From DATKYQ01 sp035528415 (GTDB lineage Bacteria > Myxococcota > B64-G9), in assembly GCA_035528415.1 (NCBI GenBank), contig DATKYQ010000033.1, positions 1 to 64,000 on the forward strand: DNA of 64,000 nt. The letters are read 5' to 3'. This document shows, piece by piece, positions 45,533 to 53,001 of the stretch. Position 1 is the first letter of the stretch. Every line of letters begins with the position of its first letter. The notes below the pieces were generated by a model. That model had not been told where the DNA came from, ran no database searches, and worked only from the letters and a program-made list of their open reading frames with translations. The translations under genes and the position numbers were made by a program.

Positions 45533-45548
45533 TGCAACCATCGTGCCC
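45533..45548 (-). promoter_or_regulatory. Sigma-54 promoter of gvpA2
   Basis: Minus strand GGGCACGATGGTTGCA: matches TGGCACG-N4-TTGCA except for the first base, with the correct 10-base GG-GC spacing. Predicted start about 45521, 62 bases before the GTG start codon. Confidence 0.75.
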
Positions 45549-45588
45549 ACCCTGACGCCACGCTGCAAGTAGGCCCAAAGCAGTCGGG

Positions 45589-45608
45589 TTATCCACAGGT
45601 TATCCACA
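45589..45608 (+). promoter_or_regulatory. Two tandem DnaA-box consensus sequences
   Basis: TTATCCACA occurs at 45589-45597 and again at 45600-45608, 11 bases apart, both matching the DnaA box exactly. The repeat lies about 40-60 bases upstream of the gvpA2 sigma-54 element (-68 to -87 from its predicted start), so it could instead be an activator site. Confidence 0.5.
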
Positions 45609-46018
45609 GGACCTCCGGGCTGTCGTGCAACGGGTTGAACGCGGGAAAAACATCGAAATCACCATTGAGGTGGTGGGCAATTGCGATCCCTTTTTGAGTC
45701 GCCGCGGGCACCGAGTTGATCGAGTCCAGGAGACGCGAGAGAATCGCGCGCGGGAGCGTTGGTCCGGGCGTGCATTCCCTGGATCGGGCGGCGACACCCG
45801 GGGCAGGACTGCTTCGGTTTGTGATTTTCAGCTGGAGGCGGGTCTCTCGACGAGCTCGCGGACGCGCTCGATTCGGTAGAAAATCATTGTCCTGCTTGAA
45901 AATGAAGAGTAAAAACCCCGAACACACGTGCGATCCAAATCAGGCCTAGCATTTCCTTCTTTTGAAGGGGTTTCGTAATGTCGAAGAAAAACTAAAAACC
46001 TAATAACCTGAGATCGTC
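45609..46018. other. Gene-poor region at right island end
   Basis: Overlapping open frames exist on both strands, but none has a recognisable domain, signal peptide or clear ribosome site. The right half becomes AT-rich. No insertion sequence ends or tRNA are visible. Confidence 0.4.
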
Positions 46019-46041
46019 CCTAATTGTTCGCCTAATTGTTC
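46019..46041 (+). repeat. Tandem 11-base repeat next to the right island repeat
   Basis: CCTAATTGTTC at 46019-46029 and again at 46031-46041, separated by one G. It directly abuts the right copy of the 25-bp flanking repeat. No similar pair is seen at the left end. Confidence 0.6.
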
Positions 46042-46065
46042 CGCCGCGCAAGCCGCAACCAGGCC
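46041..46065 (+). repeat. Right copy of 25-bp direct repeat flanking gvp island
   Basis: Pairs with 29247-29271, identical in the last 21 bases and 24 of 25 overall, same orientation. The left copy is upstream of the acetate kinase gene, this one just before a short hypothetical frame. Confidence 0.7.
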
Positions 46066-46080
46066 GCATTTGGCAGGGTT

Positions 46081-46500
46081 CTATTCTGCATCGGCTTTCC
46101 AGATTGTCTCCGCAAGGTAGAGCGGCCGGGAAAGAAGGTTGTAGTCCATGCTTCCGTCGGGCATCTTGACCGTGTTTCTCTCGTCCCCGCATGGCCCGAG
46201 GTAAAAACGGTATCCGACACGACTGCCCGACTTGAAGAGAAGCAGTTGCAGACCCACGAAGATCTCGGCCAGCCGCCCTTCCAGTATTCGGTCCAAGGGC
46301 AGAGTGCGCATGGAGTCATGGGTCACTCCCATGCTCGTGGCCGCCAGGCCGATATCCAGAGGAAGCAGCTTGAGTGCCGACTTCGGACGGGTTCGCAACG
46401 GGAGCGAGATGGAGCTTGTGGACCAGACACGGGTCGCGAGCAAGGCGCCTGTCGGCATAAACACAATAGTGTTTCTTGTCAACAAGATCATAAACACCAT
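46081..46500 (-). CDS. Hypothetical protein
   Basis: A 139-residue frame with no recognisable family, starting at ATG 46500 (or 46458). Neither start has a ribosome site. Its C-terminal half, for example DYNLLSRPLYLAETIWKADAE, minus the last residue, looks protein-like, but codon choice near the start is poor. It may be a decayed gene next to the island edge. Confidence 0.35.
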   Translation of the reverse strand: MVFMILLTRNTIVFMPTGALLATRVWSTSSISLPLRTRPKSALKLLPLDIGLAATSMGVTHDSMRTLPLDRILEGRLAEIFVGLQLLLFKSGSRVGYRFYLGPCGDERNTVKMPDGSMDYNLLSRPLYLAETIWKADAE

Positions 46501-46509
46501 CGTTTTTAT
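46456..46509. promoter_or_regulatory. Tandem CATAAACAC dyads
   Basis: CATAAACAC occurs at 46456-46464 and 46489-46497, 33 bases apart; each is followed by a GTxTTT half-site, the first giving the dyad AAACAC-AATA-GTGTTT (46459-46474). This pattern is typical of a tandem operator. Confidence 0.4.
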
Positions 46510-46667
46510 GATAATACATCATGCTCCGAGACAACCTGATGCAGTTACACTGACGTTTTCATATTGCTACCACACTCGAAACCGAGTGCAACAGATTTGG
46601 GGGTCCCACCTCGATCTTTGCCTCCGAAAACCCCCTTTTCGTTAGGCACCCCTCGAAACCACTTACC

Positions 46668-46697
46668 TTGACAAGGTATACCCATATTGGGTATAGT
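46668..46697 (+). promoter_or_regulatory. higBA promoter with palindromic operator
   Basis: TTGACA (46668-46673), an 18-base spacer and TATAGT (46692-46697). A perfect palindrome TATACCCATATTGGGTATA (46677-46695) fills the spacer and overlaps the -10, a typical operator for autoregulation by the HigA antitoxin. Confidence 0.75.
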
Positions 46698-46708
46698 AGG
46701 ACTTGAAC

Positions 46709-46999
46709 ATGGCGATTCAGTCCTTTGCAGACAGGGCAACCGAAAAGTTTTTCTTGTCAGGAAGCGTCAGTAAAGGTGTGGGCTGGAGCGGCGTGCAGAA
46801 AGTGGTCATGAGGAAGCTGGATATGCTCCACTATGCCGACAAGTTGAGTGACTTGAAGTCACCGCCTGGCAACCGACTGGAAACTTTGAAAGGGAATCTT
46901 ACGGGGTTTTACAGCATAAGGGTGAACGATCAATGGAGAGTGTTGTTTCGATGGACAAGCGCAGGACCTGAAGAGGTTCGGGTGGCTGACTATCATTGA
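46709..46999 (+). CDS. higB: HigB-type toxin (RelE family mRNA interferase)
   Basis: A 96-residue basic protein of the HigB/proteic-killer type: IQSFADRATEKFFLSGS at the start, LDMLHYADKLSDLKSPPGNR and the closing GFYSIRVNDQWRVLFRW are the family signature, with the catalytic Arg/Trp-rich C-terminal strand. HigB cuts mRNA on the ribosome unless bound by HigA. The ATG at 46709 has AGGA 7 bases upstream. It is translated just ahead of higA (10-base gap), in the toxin-first order usual for HigBA. Confidence 0.92.
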   Translation: MAIQSFADRATEKFFLSGSVSKGVGWSGVQKVVMRKLDMLHYADKLSDLKSPPGNRLETLKGNLTGFYSIRVNDQWRVLFRWTSAGPEEVRVADYH

Positions 47000-47009
47000 G
47001 GAGTAAGTC

Positions 47010-47300
47010 ATGCGCATATATAGAAAACCCACCACACCGGGGGAGATACTTTCCGAGGAGTTCATAAAGCCGTTGGAGATGACTCAGAAGCAGCTTGCCG
47101 ATCATCTTGGCTGCGACGTGAAAGTGATCAACCGGATTGTCAAAGGGCACACATCGGTCACAGCGGAGATGGCCATCAAGCTGTCCGCTGCCTTTGGCAC
47201 AACTCCGGAATTCTGGCTCAATGCGCAGCAAGCTGTGAAATTGTACGAAGCCTCTTTAAAAATCAAGAAGAAACCCAAGGCGTTGTTGAAGGTTGGCTAG
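47010..47300 (+). CDS. higA: HigA-type antitoxin
   Basis: A 96-residue Xre-fold antitoxin. The N-terminal PTTPGEILSEEFIKPLEMTQ motif is diagnostic of HigA, followed by the helix-turn-helix QLADHLGCDVKVINRIVKGH and the TTPEFWLNAQQAVKLYEA block. It neutralises HigB and, with it, represses the promoter at the palindrome upstream. AGGAG precedes the start by 8 bases. Confidence 0.93.
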   Translation: MRIYRKPTTPGEILSEEFIKPLEMTQKQLADHLGCDVKVINRIVKGHTSVTAEMAIKLSAAFGTTPEFWLNAQQAVKLYEASLKIKKKPKALLKVG

Positions 47301-47334
47301 ACCCCTTGAAATATTGACGTCCATATGAAGATGC

Positions 47335-48222
47335 GTGTTTCATAAGGGCATGCGCATTCTGGACTTATGCATCGTTATTGGGTTGGCGTTTCCCGCGCAG
47401 TCCGTGGCCGATGATCAGCGGGACAAAGAACTCGCAAATCGCAGCCCTTACGAGGTGGATCTGGCGCTGGATCTGCCGGTCACGTTCGGGGCCGGCGTCG
47501 TTTCGCTGGTTCCCGAACTTGTCAAGAGCGAGTTGGGCGGTCCCTGGTGCGGACTTTCCTGCGATCCTTCCGGGCTGAACGGTCTCGATCGCAAGGTGCT
47601 GGGTAATCACTCGTCCGGCGCCCGTATCGCTTCTGACGCCCTGGTCATAAGCGGGATGGTCTTGCCGCACTTGGCCGGACTGTTGGACGCGCTGATCTCG
47701 AAACCTTCCGACGGCTGGGGCGGCTATGCAAAAGACAGCCTGGTGTTGATCGAGACGCTGGCCGTCAGCTTCTCCGTAAACCAGGTCGTCAAGTACGCCG
47801 TGCGCCGCCCGCGGCCCTTCGTCTACGATGCTACGCTTATGGATACCGAGCGCACGACGCCCGACGCCGCCTTGTCTTTCTACTCGGGACACACATCGAC
47901 GGTCTTCTGCATGGCCACCGCCTATAGCTACACATTCACCAAGCGCCATCCGAACTCGCCGCTGGTGATTCCCGTCTGGCTGGCCACCCACGCGCTGGCG
48001 GCCACGACCGGCGTCCTGCGCGTCGAGGCCGGCAAGCACTTCTGGACCGACGTCCTGGCCGGAGCGGCCATAGGCAGCACGATCGGGTTCCTGGTGCCTT
48101 ACTTGCACACAGCCAATCGCTCCGAGACAACCGCCGGCGACAGCAAGACACAGCAGCTCGGCGTCGCTCTGGGCCCCGCCTTCTTCGAACACGGGCTCGG
48201 CCTTGGCATAACGATTCACTGA
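47335..48222 (+). CDS. PAP2-family membrane phosphatase
   Basis: A 295-residue PAP2 protein. The signal-like N-terminus (MRILDLCIVIGLAFPAQSVA from an alternative ATG at 47350) precedes a domain with the three phosphatase motifs: KYAVRRPRP, YSGHTS (the PSGH site, with Tyr-Ser replacing Pro-Ser) and RVEAGKHFWTDVLAG. These enzymes remove phosphate from lipid phosphates or undecaprenyl pyrophosphate. The GTG at 47335 is weakly supported, and the start remains uncertain. The end overlaps the convergent gene by seven bases. Confidence 0.85.
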   Translation: MFHKGMRILDLCIVIGLAFPAQSVADDQRDKELANRSPYEVDLALDLPVTFGAGVVSLVPELVKSELGGPWCGLSCDPSGLNGLDRKVLGNHSSGARIASDALVISGMVLPHLAGLLDALISKPSDGWGGYAKDSLVLIETLAVSFSVNQVVKYAVRRPRPFVYDATLMDTERTTPDAALSFYSGHTSTVFCMATAYSYTFTKRHPNSPLVIPVWLATHALAATTGVLRVEAGKHFWTDVLAGAAIGSTIGFLVPYLHTANRSETTAGDSKTQQLGVALGPAFFEHGLGLGITIH

Positions 48223-49379
48223 TGGCCGATGGGCGCTTCGACTACGGGCGGAGGCACTCTATAAGCACTTCCTGCATACGCGAACCCTCCCAGCATCACC
48301 CCGAGAAACATCATCGACGACGGCCCGTGGCCGCTGATGGTCAACATGGCGGTCCGCTTGCTTTTCAGCCCGCTTGCCGTGGCGCGGGTCTTCTTACCCA
48401 GAAACATTTGCTGCACGAGCTTGCGAATCTCGCGCCGATTATCAACCAGCACCCGCACGACTTGTTGCCCCTCGGGCGGCAAGTTGGCATCGAGTTGGGC
48501 GACGGGATCCAGTGAAGCCAGGTACGCCTCGCCCATGGCCAGCGCACCCTCGGCGAATTGCCAGCCGGCGACGGCCATTTGTCCCAGCCCGTCGAGCAGA
48601 CCCTTGTAGACCGCGACGAACCGCGGATCGTCTGTCAACACCTTGATGATCTCACTCTTGTAAGTGAACCGGACCGAGATGGCCTCGAAGTGCGCAAGCA
48701 GGGGCCGCGCCATGGGGTCTTCGGTTTTCCAATCGGCGCGGATCGACTCGTTGGGCCTGAAGGCCAGCATGAAATAGGTATCCCGGCCGTAATCCTTCAA
48801 GAGCGAGCGCATCGTCTTGTTCTTGTGTTCGCCCGCCAGGGCATCTTGAACCCAGGGCCGGCTGCCGAAGACCAGGGTCTTATCCCCAGCCTTGGCCAGT
48901 ACCATGGGATTTTCCGGATCATCATCGACGATCAGCATGTTGTCTTTCTTTTGAGCGCCCGTCAGTCCGGCCAGGCCGTCCATGATTCCGGGCGGGAACT
49001 TACCCCCGGCCACCAGCAAGATCCGCTCTTGGCCCTGGTGCGGGGGTTGCAGAGCGACCATCAGGTAGCGGATGTCCTTCAGGGGATCGATTCCGAGCTG
49101 GCGAGCCTTTTGCAACATCGTCTCCTTGGCCGTCGTAATGGCAGTGGCAGCCATCTGCATGACGGGAGACTTCTTCACAAAGGGCGCCTTCAGTATCCTG
49201 CCCAGGCCCTGGTCCACACCCTGGGCCAGGCTGGCAACGTCCACTCCAACCACCAATACGGCACCCTCGGGAAGATGCCTGAAGACGGTGGAAGCCGGAG
49301 CGGGCTGCCCGTAAGGTCCGCTGGGAGCGGCCAGGAAAAAAAGCGCCAGGAAAATTTCCATCATACCCATGCCCATCAT
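48216..49379 (-). CDS. Secreted protein of unknown function
   Basis: A 387-residue exported protein with a short signal-like N-terminus (MEIFLALFFLAAPSG). The mature part is soluble with mixed alpha/beta character: HLPEGAVLVVGVDVASL begins it, LVFGSRPWVQDAL is in the middle and a Gly/Ala-rich hydrophobic block MMFLGVMLGGFAYAG lies near the C-terminus. I recognise no family. GGGAGG precedes the start by 4-5 bases. The 3' end overlaps the convergent PAP2 gene by seven bases. Confidence 0.65.
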   Translation of the reverse strand: MMGMGMMEIFLALFFLAAPSGPYGQPAPASTVFRHLPEGAVLVVGVDVASLAQGVDQGLGRILKAPFVKKSPVMQMAATAITTAKETMLQKARQLGIDPLKDIRYLMVALQPPHQGQERILLVAGGKFPPGIMDGLAGLTGAQKKDNMLIVDDDPENPMVLAKAGDKTLVFGSRPWVQDALAGEHKNKTMRSLLKDYGRDTYFMLAFRPNESIRADWKTEDPMARPLLAHFEAISVRFTYKSEIIKVLTDDPRFVAVYKGLLDGLGQMAVAGWQFAEGALAMGEAYLASLDPVAQLDANLPPEGQQVVRVLVDNRREIRKLVQQMFLGKKTRATASGLKSKRTAMLTISGHGPSSMMFLGVMLGGFAYAGSAYRVPPPVVEAPIGHQ

Positions 49380-49538
49380 CTATCCTCCCGTTTGCCTTTG
49401 GTTAGAGCTGACATGCTGCCTTAGCGCAACATCGTTTTCAAGCGCTAAAAGTTCCGGCTTTTGACACCAGGCTTTTGACACCATCATCGCTTTCATGCTA
49501 TTGGGGTTCGTCCTGGTGCTGGAGTCTGGGGGTCTTGC

Positions 49539-50039
49539 ATGGTCATGAAAATCGGTGGATGTCTCCTGGTTCTTGCGTTGCTCGCCGGCAGCGCCCGCGC
49601 CCAGGGACCCGACGGGAAAGCGTTCGGTCTTGGGCTAAGCCTGGGCGAGCCGGCCGGTGTGAACGCCAAGTACTGGTTCGACCACAAGAACGCCGTAGAC
49701 ATGGCCGTGGGCTACGGATTCTACCCTTCGCACGGCGTGGCCTTCTTCGCCGACTACCTCTACAACGTGTTCACCATCATCAGGGCCGGAAAGACGCCGT
49801 TCGACCTGTTGTTCTACATGGGCGCCGGCGTGAAACTAGGCGTCTGGCGCTATCGCCAAAAGGACGAAGACACCACCGGAGTCGGACTGGGAGTGCGCGT
49901 CCCATTCGGCGTGACCATGGTTTTCGCCCGCGCCCCCTTCGATATCTTCCTGGAGATAACCCCCTCGATGGCCTTCATCGCGCCCGACCCGTTCTACTTC
50001 GATCTAGATGCCTGCATCGGAGGGCGTTTCTACTTCTAG
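49539..50039 (+). CDS. Small outer-membrane beta-barrel protein
   Basis: A 166-residue exported protein. The signal peptide ends near GSARAQG (residue 22). The rest alternates hydrophobic and Gly/Asp residues (VDMAVGYGFYPSHGVAFFAD, then LFYMGAGVKLGVWRYR) and ends in GRFYF with the terminal Phe of outer-membrane barrels. Predicted eight-stranded barrel, function unknown. Confidence 0.65.
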   Translation: MVMKIGGCLLVLALLAGSARAQGPDGKAFGLGLSLGEPAGVNAKYWFDHKNAVDMAVGYGFYPSHGVAFFADYLYNVFTIIRAGKTPFDLLFYMGAGVKLGVWRYRQKDEDTTGVGLGVRVPFGVTMVFARAPFDIFLEITPSMAFIAPDPFYFDLDACIGGRFYF

Positions 50040-50056
50040 CGCCGCGGCGCTAGAAC

Positions 50057-51724
50057 CTACTTGATTCCTGCCCTGCTACAGGCCCGAGCGGATAAGTCCA
50101 TCAGGTCGGAGTAGCTCATCAGGGCAACATCCGAGATCAAGTCGGTGACTCCTTCCAGGATGTCGCGGCCGTCCAGGATGTCGTCTACGTAGTTGCGTGT
50201 CTCGGTGATCTGCAGCGGGAAGCTGAGCGGCCCGAAGGGAGAGCGGCGCTTGGAGGCCTTGATCAGGTTGCTCATGCCGGCGTTGTAGGCCGCAAGCCCC
50301 ATGGCCGAGTGCAACCGGTCGAGCCTTTCCAGGAATACTCCCTCGGCCAGGCGCATCTCTACCAGATCCCTGATCGTGCGTCCCAGCCAGCCGGCGAGCA
50401 ATGTTCCGGTGTCCGGAATCATGCAGCCGGCCAGCGGCACCGCCGGCAACATCACCATTTCGCCGACGGGCCAGGCCCGGTTCAGCTCGGCCAGCGAGTC
50501 GTCCAGCGAAGTCTGGGCGACTCCCTTGCGCAACAGGAACGTCTCCAGCATCAAGAGCGAAATCATCTCCCGGCTGGCCCTGCGGCCCTTCTTGCCCAGG
50601 CGCAGGGCTACCTCGTCCTTGAGCCTCCTGAAGTAGATGCAGGTGACCTTTATGGCCATGCGCGGATCGGCCAGCACTTTTTTCTTCATTTCCTCGAGAC
50701 TTGCGATGCCCTTCAGCAAAACGGTTGCTCCGGGTATACGGTGCTTGAAGAGCCAGACGTCCTTCAGGGCTATATTCAGAAACTGGCCCAGCGAGAATGC
50801 CCCGGCCCATGATATGCGCTGGTGGATGAACTCGGATTCCTGGATCAACAGGCGCGTGATCATGTAGAAATCGATGCCGGTTAGCTCGCAGGCTCGCCGG
50901 ATGGTCTGCATATAGCGCAGGCCTCGCAGGAGACCCGCGAGGGTCTGGTAGCGATCGTAAGGCATGCTTTTGTTGTTCAATACCTGGAGCTTCAGGTTGT
51001 GCAGCATGGCCAGGTAATGCCGCAGTGCATCCCGGACGTCCGGCCGCAGCTTGTCGGTGTGGATTCGCACCGGCGTGATGAAAGCCAGGCGCTCGTCCCG
51101 GGCGGTAAAAAAGCGCTTCACCTGCCGATCGCGGATCAGCCAGGCCAGCTGGCGATAGCGCCAGTTCGGCAGATCATTGAGGGTGTCCGCTGCCCGCGCC
51201 TGCAGGCAAATGTCCGCCAGGTCGGTTTTCGAAAGTCTATCGAGGTCGTCTTTGAAGAGCACGCCCCTGCGCTGGATCAGGCTTCTCAGCCACTTGACCG
51301 TTATCGAGTGTATGTTCTCCGGGGAAGCCGAAGAAAGCAGCTTTATTATCCTGGCAACCGAACGAGATTCTCCACCGAGCATCTGCCCGAAAAGAGCCTG
51401 CATGCGCTTGTCGATCTCTGCAAGAACCGGGTCGGATGACAGCAGCGAAGAATAGTCACGCCGCCACCTATCGAGGATTGCGTGAATCCGACCGGCTGCG
51501 TCGTCGTCTCTTACCAGCAGCGCAAGACCATGGGCGTCCGTTAGGTCTCGCAGGTTGGTCACCCGTATGCCGCGATCCTTTTTGTCCGGCGCCACGGCCG
51601 GGGGCGAGAGGCGAAATCCACCGGCGTCGGGCTGCGCATGGGCCGAGCCGGCCCCGAGACCGGCGAGCAGCCAGCTTGTGACAATCAAGATGGTGAAGAC
51701 CTTCTTGGCGCTCGACTCGATCAC
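50057..51724 (-). CDS. SLT-type lytic transglycosylase-like protein
   Basis: A 555-residue exported protein with signal peptide ending GSAHAQP. The SLT-type elements are far apart: catalytic-type Glu in ITRLLIQESEFIHQRIS, then AGAFSLGQFLNIAL, and the closing GLAAYNAGMSNLIKASK followed by TETRNYVDDIL. About 140 residues lie between the two elements, much more than in ordinary transglycosylases, so an inserted domain or a degenerate enzyme is possible. N-terminal 230 residues have no recognised domain. Confidence 0.7.
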   Translation of the reverse strand: MIESSAKKVFTILIVTSWLLAGLGAGSAHAQPDAGGFRLSPPAVAPDKKDRGIRVTNLRDLTDAHGLALLVRDDDAAGRIHAILDRWRRDYSSLLSSDPVLAEIDKRMQALFGQMLGGESRSVARIIKLLSSASPENIHSITVKWLRSLIQRRGVLFKDDLDRLSKTDLADICLQARAADTLNDLPNWRYRQLAWLIRDRQVKRFFTARDERLAFITPVRIHTDKLRPDVRDALRHYLAMLHNLKLQVLNNKSMPYDRYQTLAGLLRGLRYMQTIRRACELTGIDFYMITRLLIQESEFIHQRISWAGAFSLGQFLNIALKDVWLFKHRIPGATVLLKGIASLEEMKKKVLADPRMAIKVTCIYFRRLKDEVALRLGKKGRRASREMISLLMLETFLLRKGVAQTSLDDSLAELNRAWPVGEMVMLPAVPLAGCMIPDTGTLLAGWLGRTIRDLVEMRLAEGVFLERLDRLHSAMGLAAYNAGMSNLIKASKRRSPFGPLSFPLQITETRNYVDDILDGRDILEGVTDLISDVALMSYSDLMDLSARACSRAGIK

Positions 51725-51828
51725 TCGCTCCGCACAACCGGGCGGACCCGGCGATATCGTTGACTCGGCCTCGCACCGAAGGTACGATTAGGCCGGTTTT
51801 CAAGCTACCAAGATTCCAGGAGGAAGTC

Positions 51829-53001
51829 ATGCTTTCCGACGCGCGGCGAATGATTCTTGTTCTGGGCGGCATTGCCTGCAGCATTGCCGCAAGTTGTGGC
51901 GGCACCGTGAAGGTCAAACCCACTGGCGACCATTTCTACAAAAACTCCTCTGTGCGCCGTTGTCTGCAATACGACAAGGAACAGATGGCAAGCCAGAGCC
52001 AGGCTTGCTGGGAGCGCCTGCTCGTCAAGATCCAGGGCGACCGTGATTTCGTGGAAAAAGCCGAGCTGTCGCCTGCGGATATCAACAAGATCCGCGAGAA
52101 CGCCAACCGCTCAAGCGATCAGTCGGAGAAGCTGCGCAAGGAGATGGAGGCCTGCCTGAAGCTGTCCGGCCGCAGCCGTGACGAACGTATCGTCTGCTAC
52201 CGGAATTACATGAAAAAGCACGCCTCCGAGCTGAGCCGCTCCCAGAAATTCGAGATCGAGAACAGCATCGCAATCCTGCAGCAATCCAAGAAACGGGCCG
52301 CCGGGGGCATCGAAGCAACCATCGAGCACGCCGGCAAGCTGCTCGGGATGCAACTTCACCAAGAGCGAGAAGGCATCCGCATCGACTCCGTTGCCGGCGA
52401 CCCGGGCACCCAGGCCGGTATTCGTGAGCAGGGCCTGATCGTTGCTATCGACGGTTCTATAACGGCCGGCCTCGACTCCGCCGAGCGCATCGCCCACCTG
52501 GAATCTTGCGAGGACAAGCAGATCGTCCTGCTCATCCGCTACGGCGGCCTTGAAAAGATCGCCTTCGCCAGGGTCGAGGCAATCTGCGGCAAGCAGCCGC
52601 TCGGCAAGAATCTCTGGGAAGTCGCCCTGCAACAAGAAACCTGCAGTGAGGCCGGCGCACCCGAGATCGCCCTGGGCCTGAGTTGGTGTTACAAGGCGCG
52701 CGACGGGATCCTGGAGGTCGAGGAGGTCTGCGCCGACTCTCCGGCCGCCATGGCCGGCGTGCGGCAGGGCCAGCGTTACCAGAGCATCAACGGCATCTTC
52801 CTGCTGGGAAAAACTCCGCTGCAGATCGCCGAACTGCTCAAGGCATTTCCCGCCGCCGATCTCTCCCTGAACGAGGTGGGCGGTGCGCTGCAATCCCCCG
52901 CTCCGCTGAAGGGTCCCCCGCTTGACACCGCCGCCATGCAGAAATGCTGGCAGGCCATCGAATCCACTCTCGACCGGGGGAACGTGCCGGAACAAAAATG
53001 A
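51829..53001 (+). CDS. PDZ-domain lipoprotein
   Basis: A 390-residue protein. The N-terminal hydrophobic segment ends IAASCGG, a possible lipobox (Cys at about residue 23). Two PDZ-like modules follow: about residues 170-250 (GIRIDSVAGDPGTQAGIREQ) and 290-360 (GILEVEEVCADSPAAMAGVRQ). Four or more Cys residues outside them may form disulfides. No protease triad is visible, so it is probably a periplasmic scaffold. AGGAGGAA lies 5 bases before the ATG. The ATGA overlap with the next gene implies coupled translation. Confidence 0.75.
   Translation: MLSDARRMILVLGGIACSIAASCGGTVKVKPTGDHFYKNSSVRRCLQYDKEQMASQSQACWERLLVKIQGDRDFVEKAELSPADINKIRENANRSSDQSEKLRKEMEACLKLSGRSRDERIVCYRNYMKKHASELSRSQKFEIENSIAILQQSKKRAAGGIEATIEHAGKLLGMQLHQEREGIRIDSVAGDPGTQAGIREQGLIVAIDGSITAGLDSAERIAHLESCEDKQIVLLIRYGGLEKIAFARVEAICGKQPLGKNLWEVALQQETCSEAGAPEIALGLSWCYKARDGILEVEEVCADSPAAMAGVRQGQRYQSINGIFLLGKTPLQIAELLKAFPAADLSLNEVGGALQSPAPLKGPPLDTAAMQKCWQAIESTLDRGNVPEQK

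Larger units (their letters stand above)
29247..46065. mobile_element. Putative gas-vesicle genomic island
   Basis: The segment holds a single-strand block of gas-vesicle, two-component and AAA ATPase genes, bounded by the 25-bp direct repeats. Genes on both sides are ordinary metabolism or stress genes. No integrase, transposase or tRNA is visible at either end, so the mechanism of acquisition is open; homologous recombination between repeats is possible. I could not compute base composition. Confidence 0.4.

Noticed and set aside
45609..45927. Frames on both strands of the right island end as a transposase remnant
   Set aside because: No catalytic residues or inverted terminal repeats could be found.
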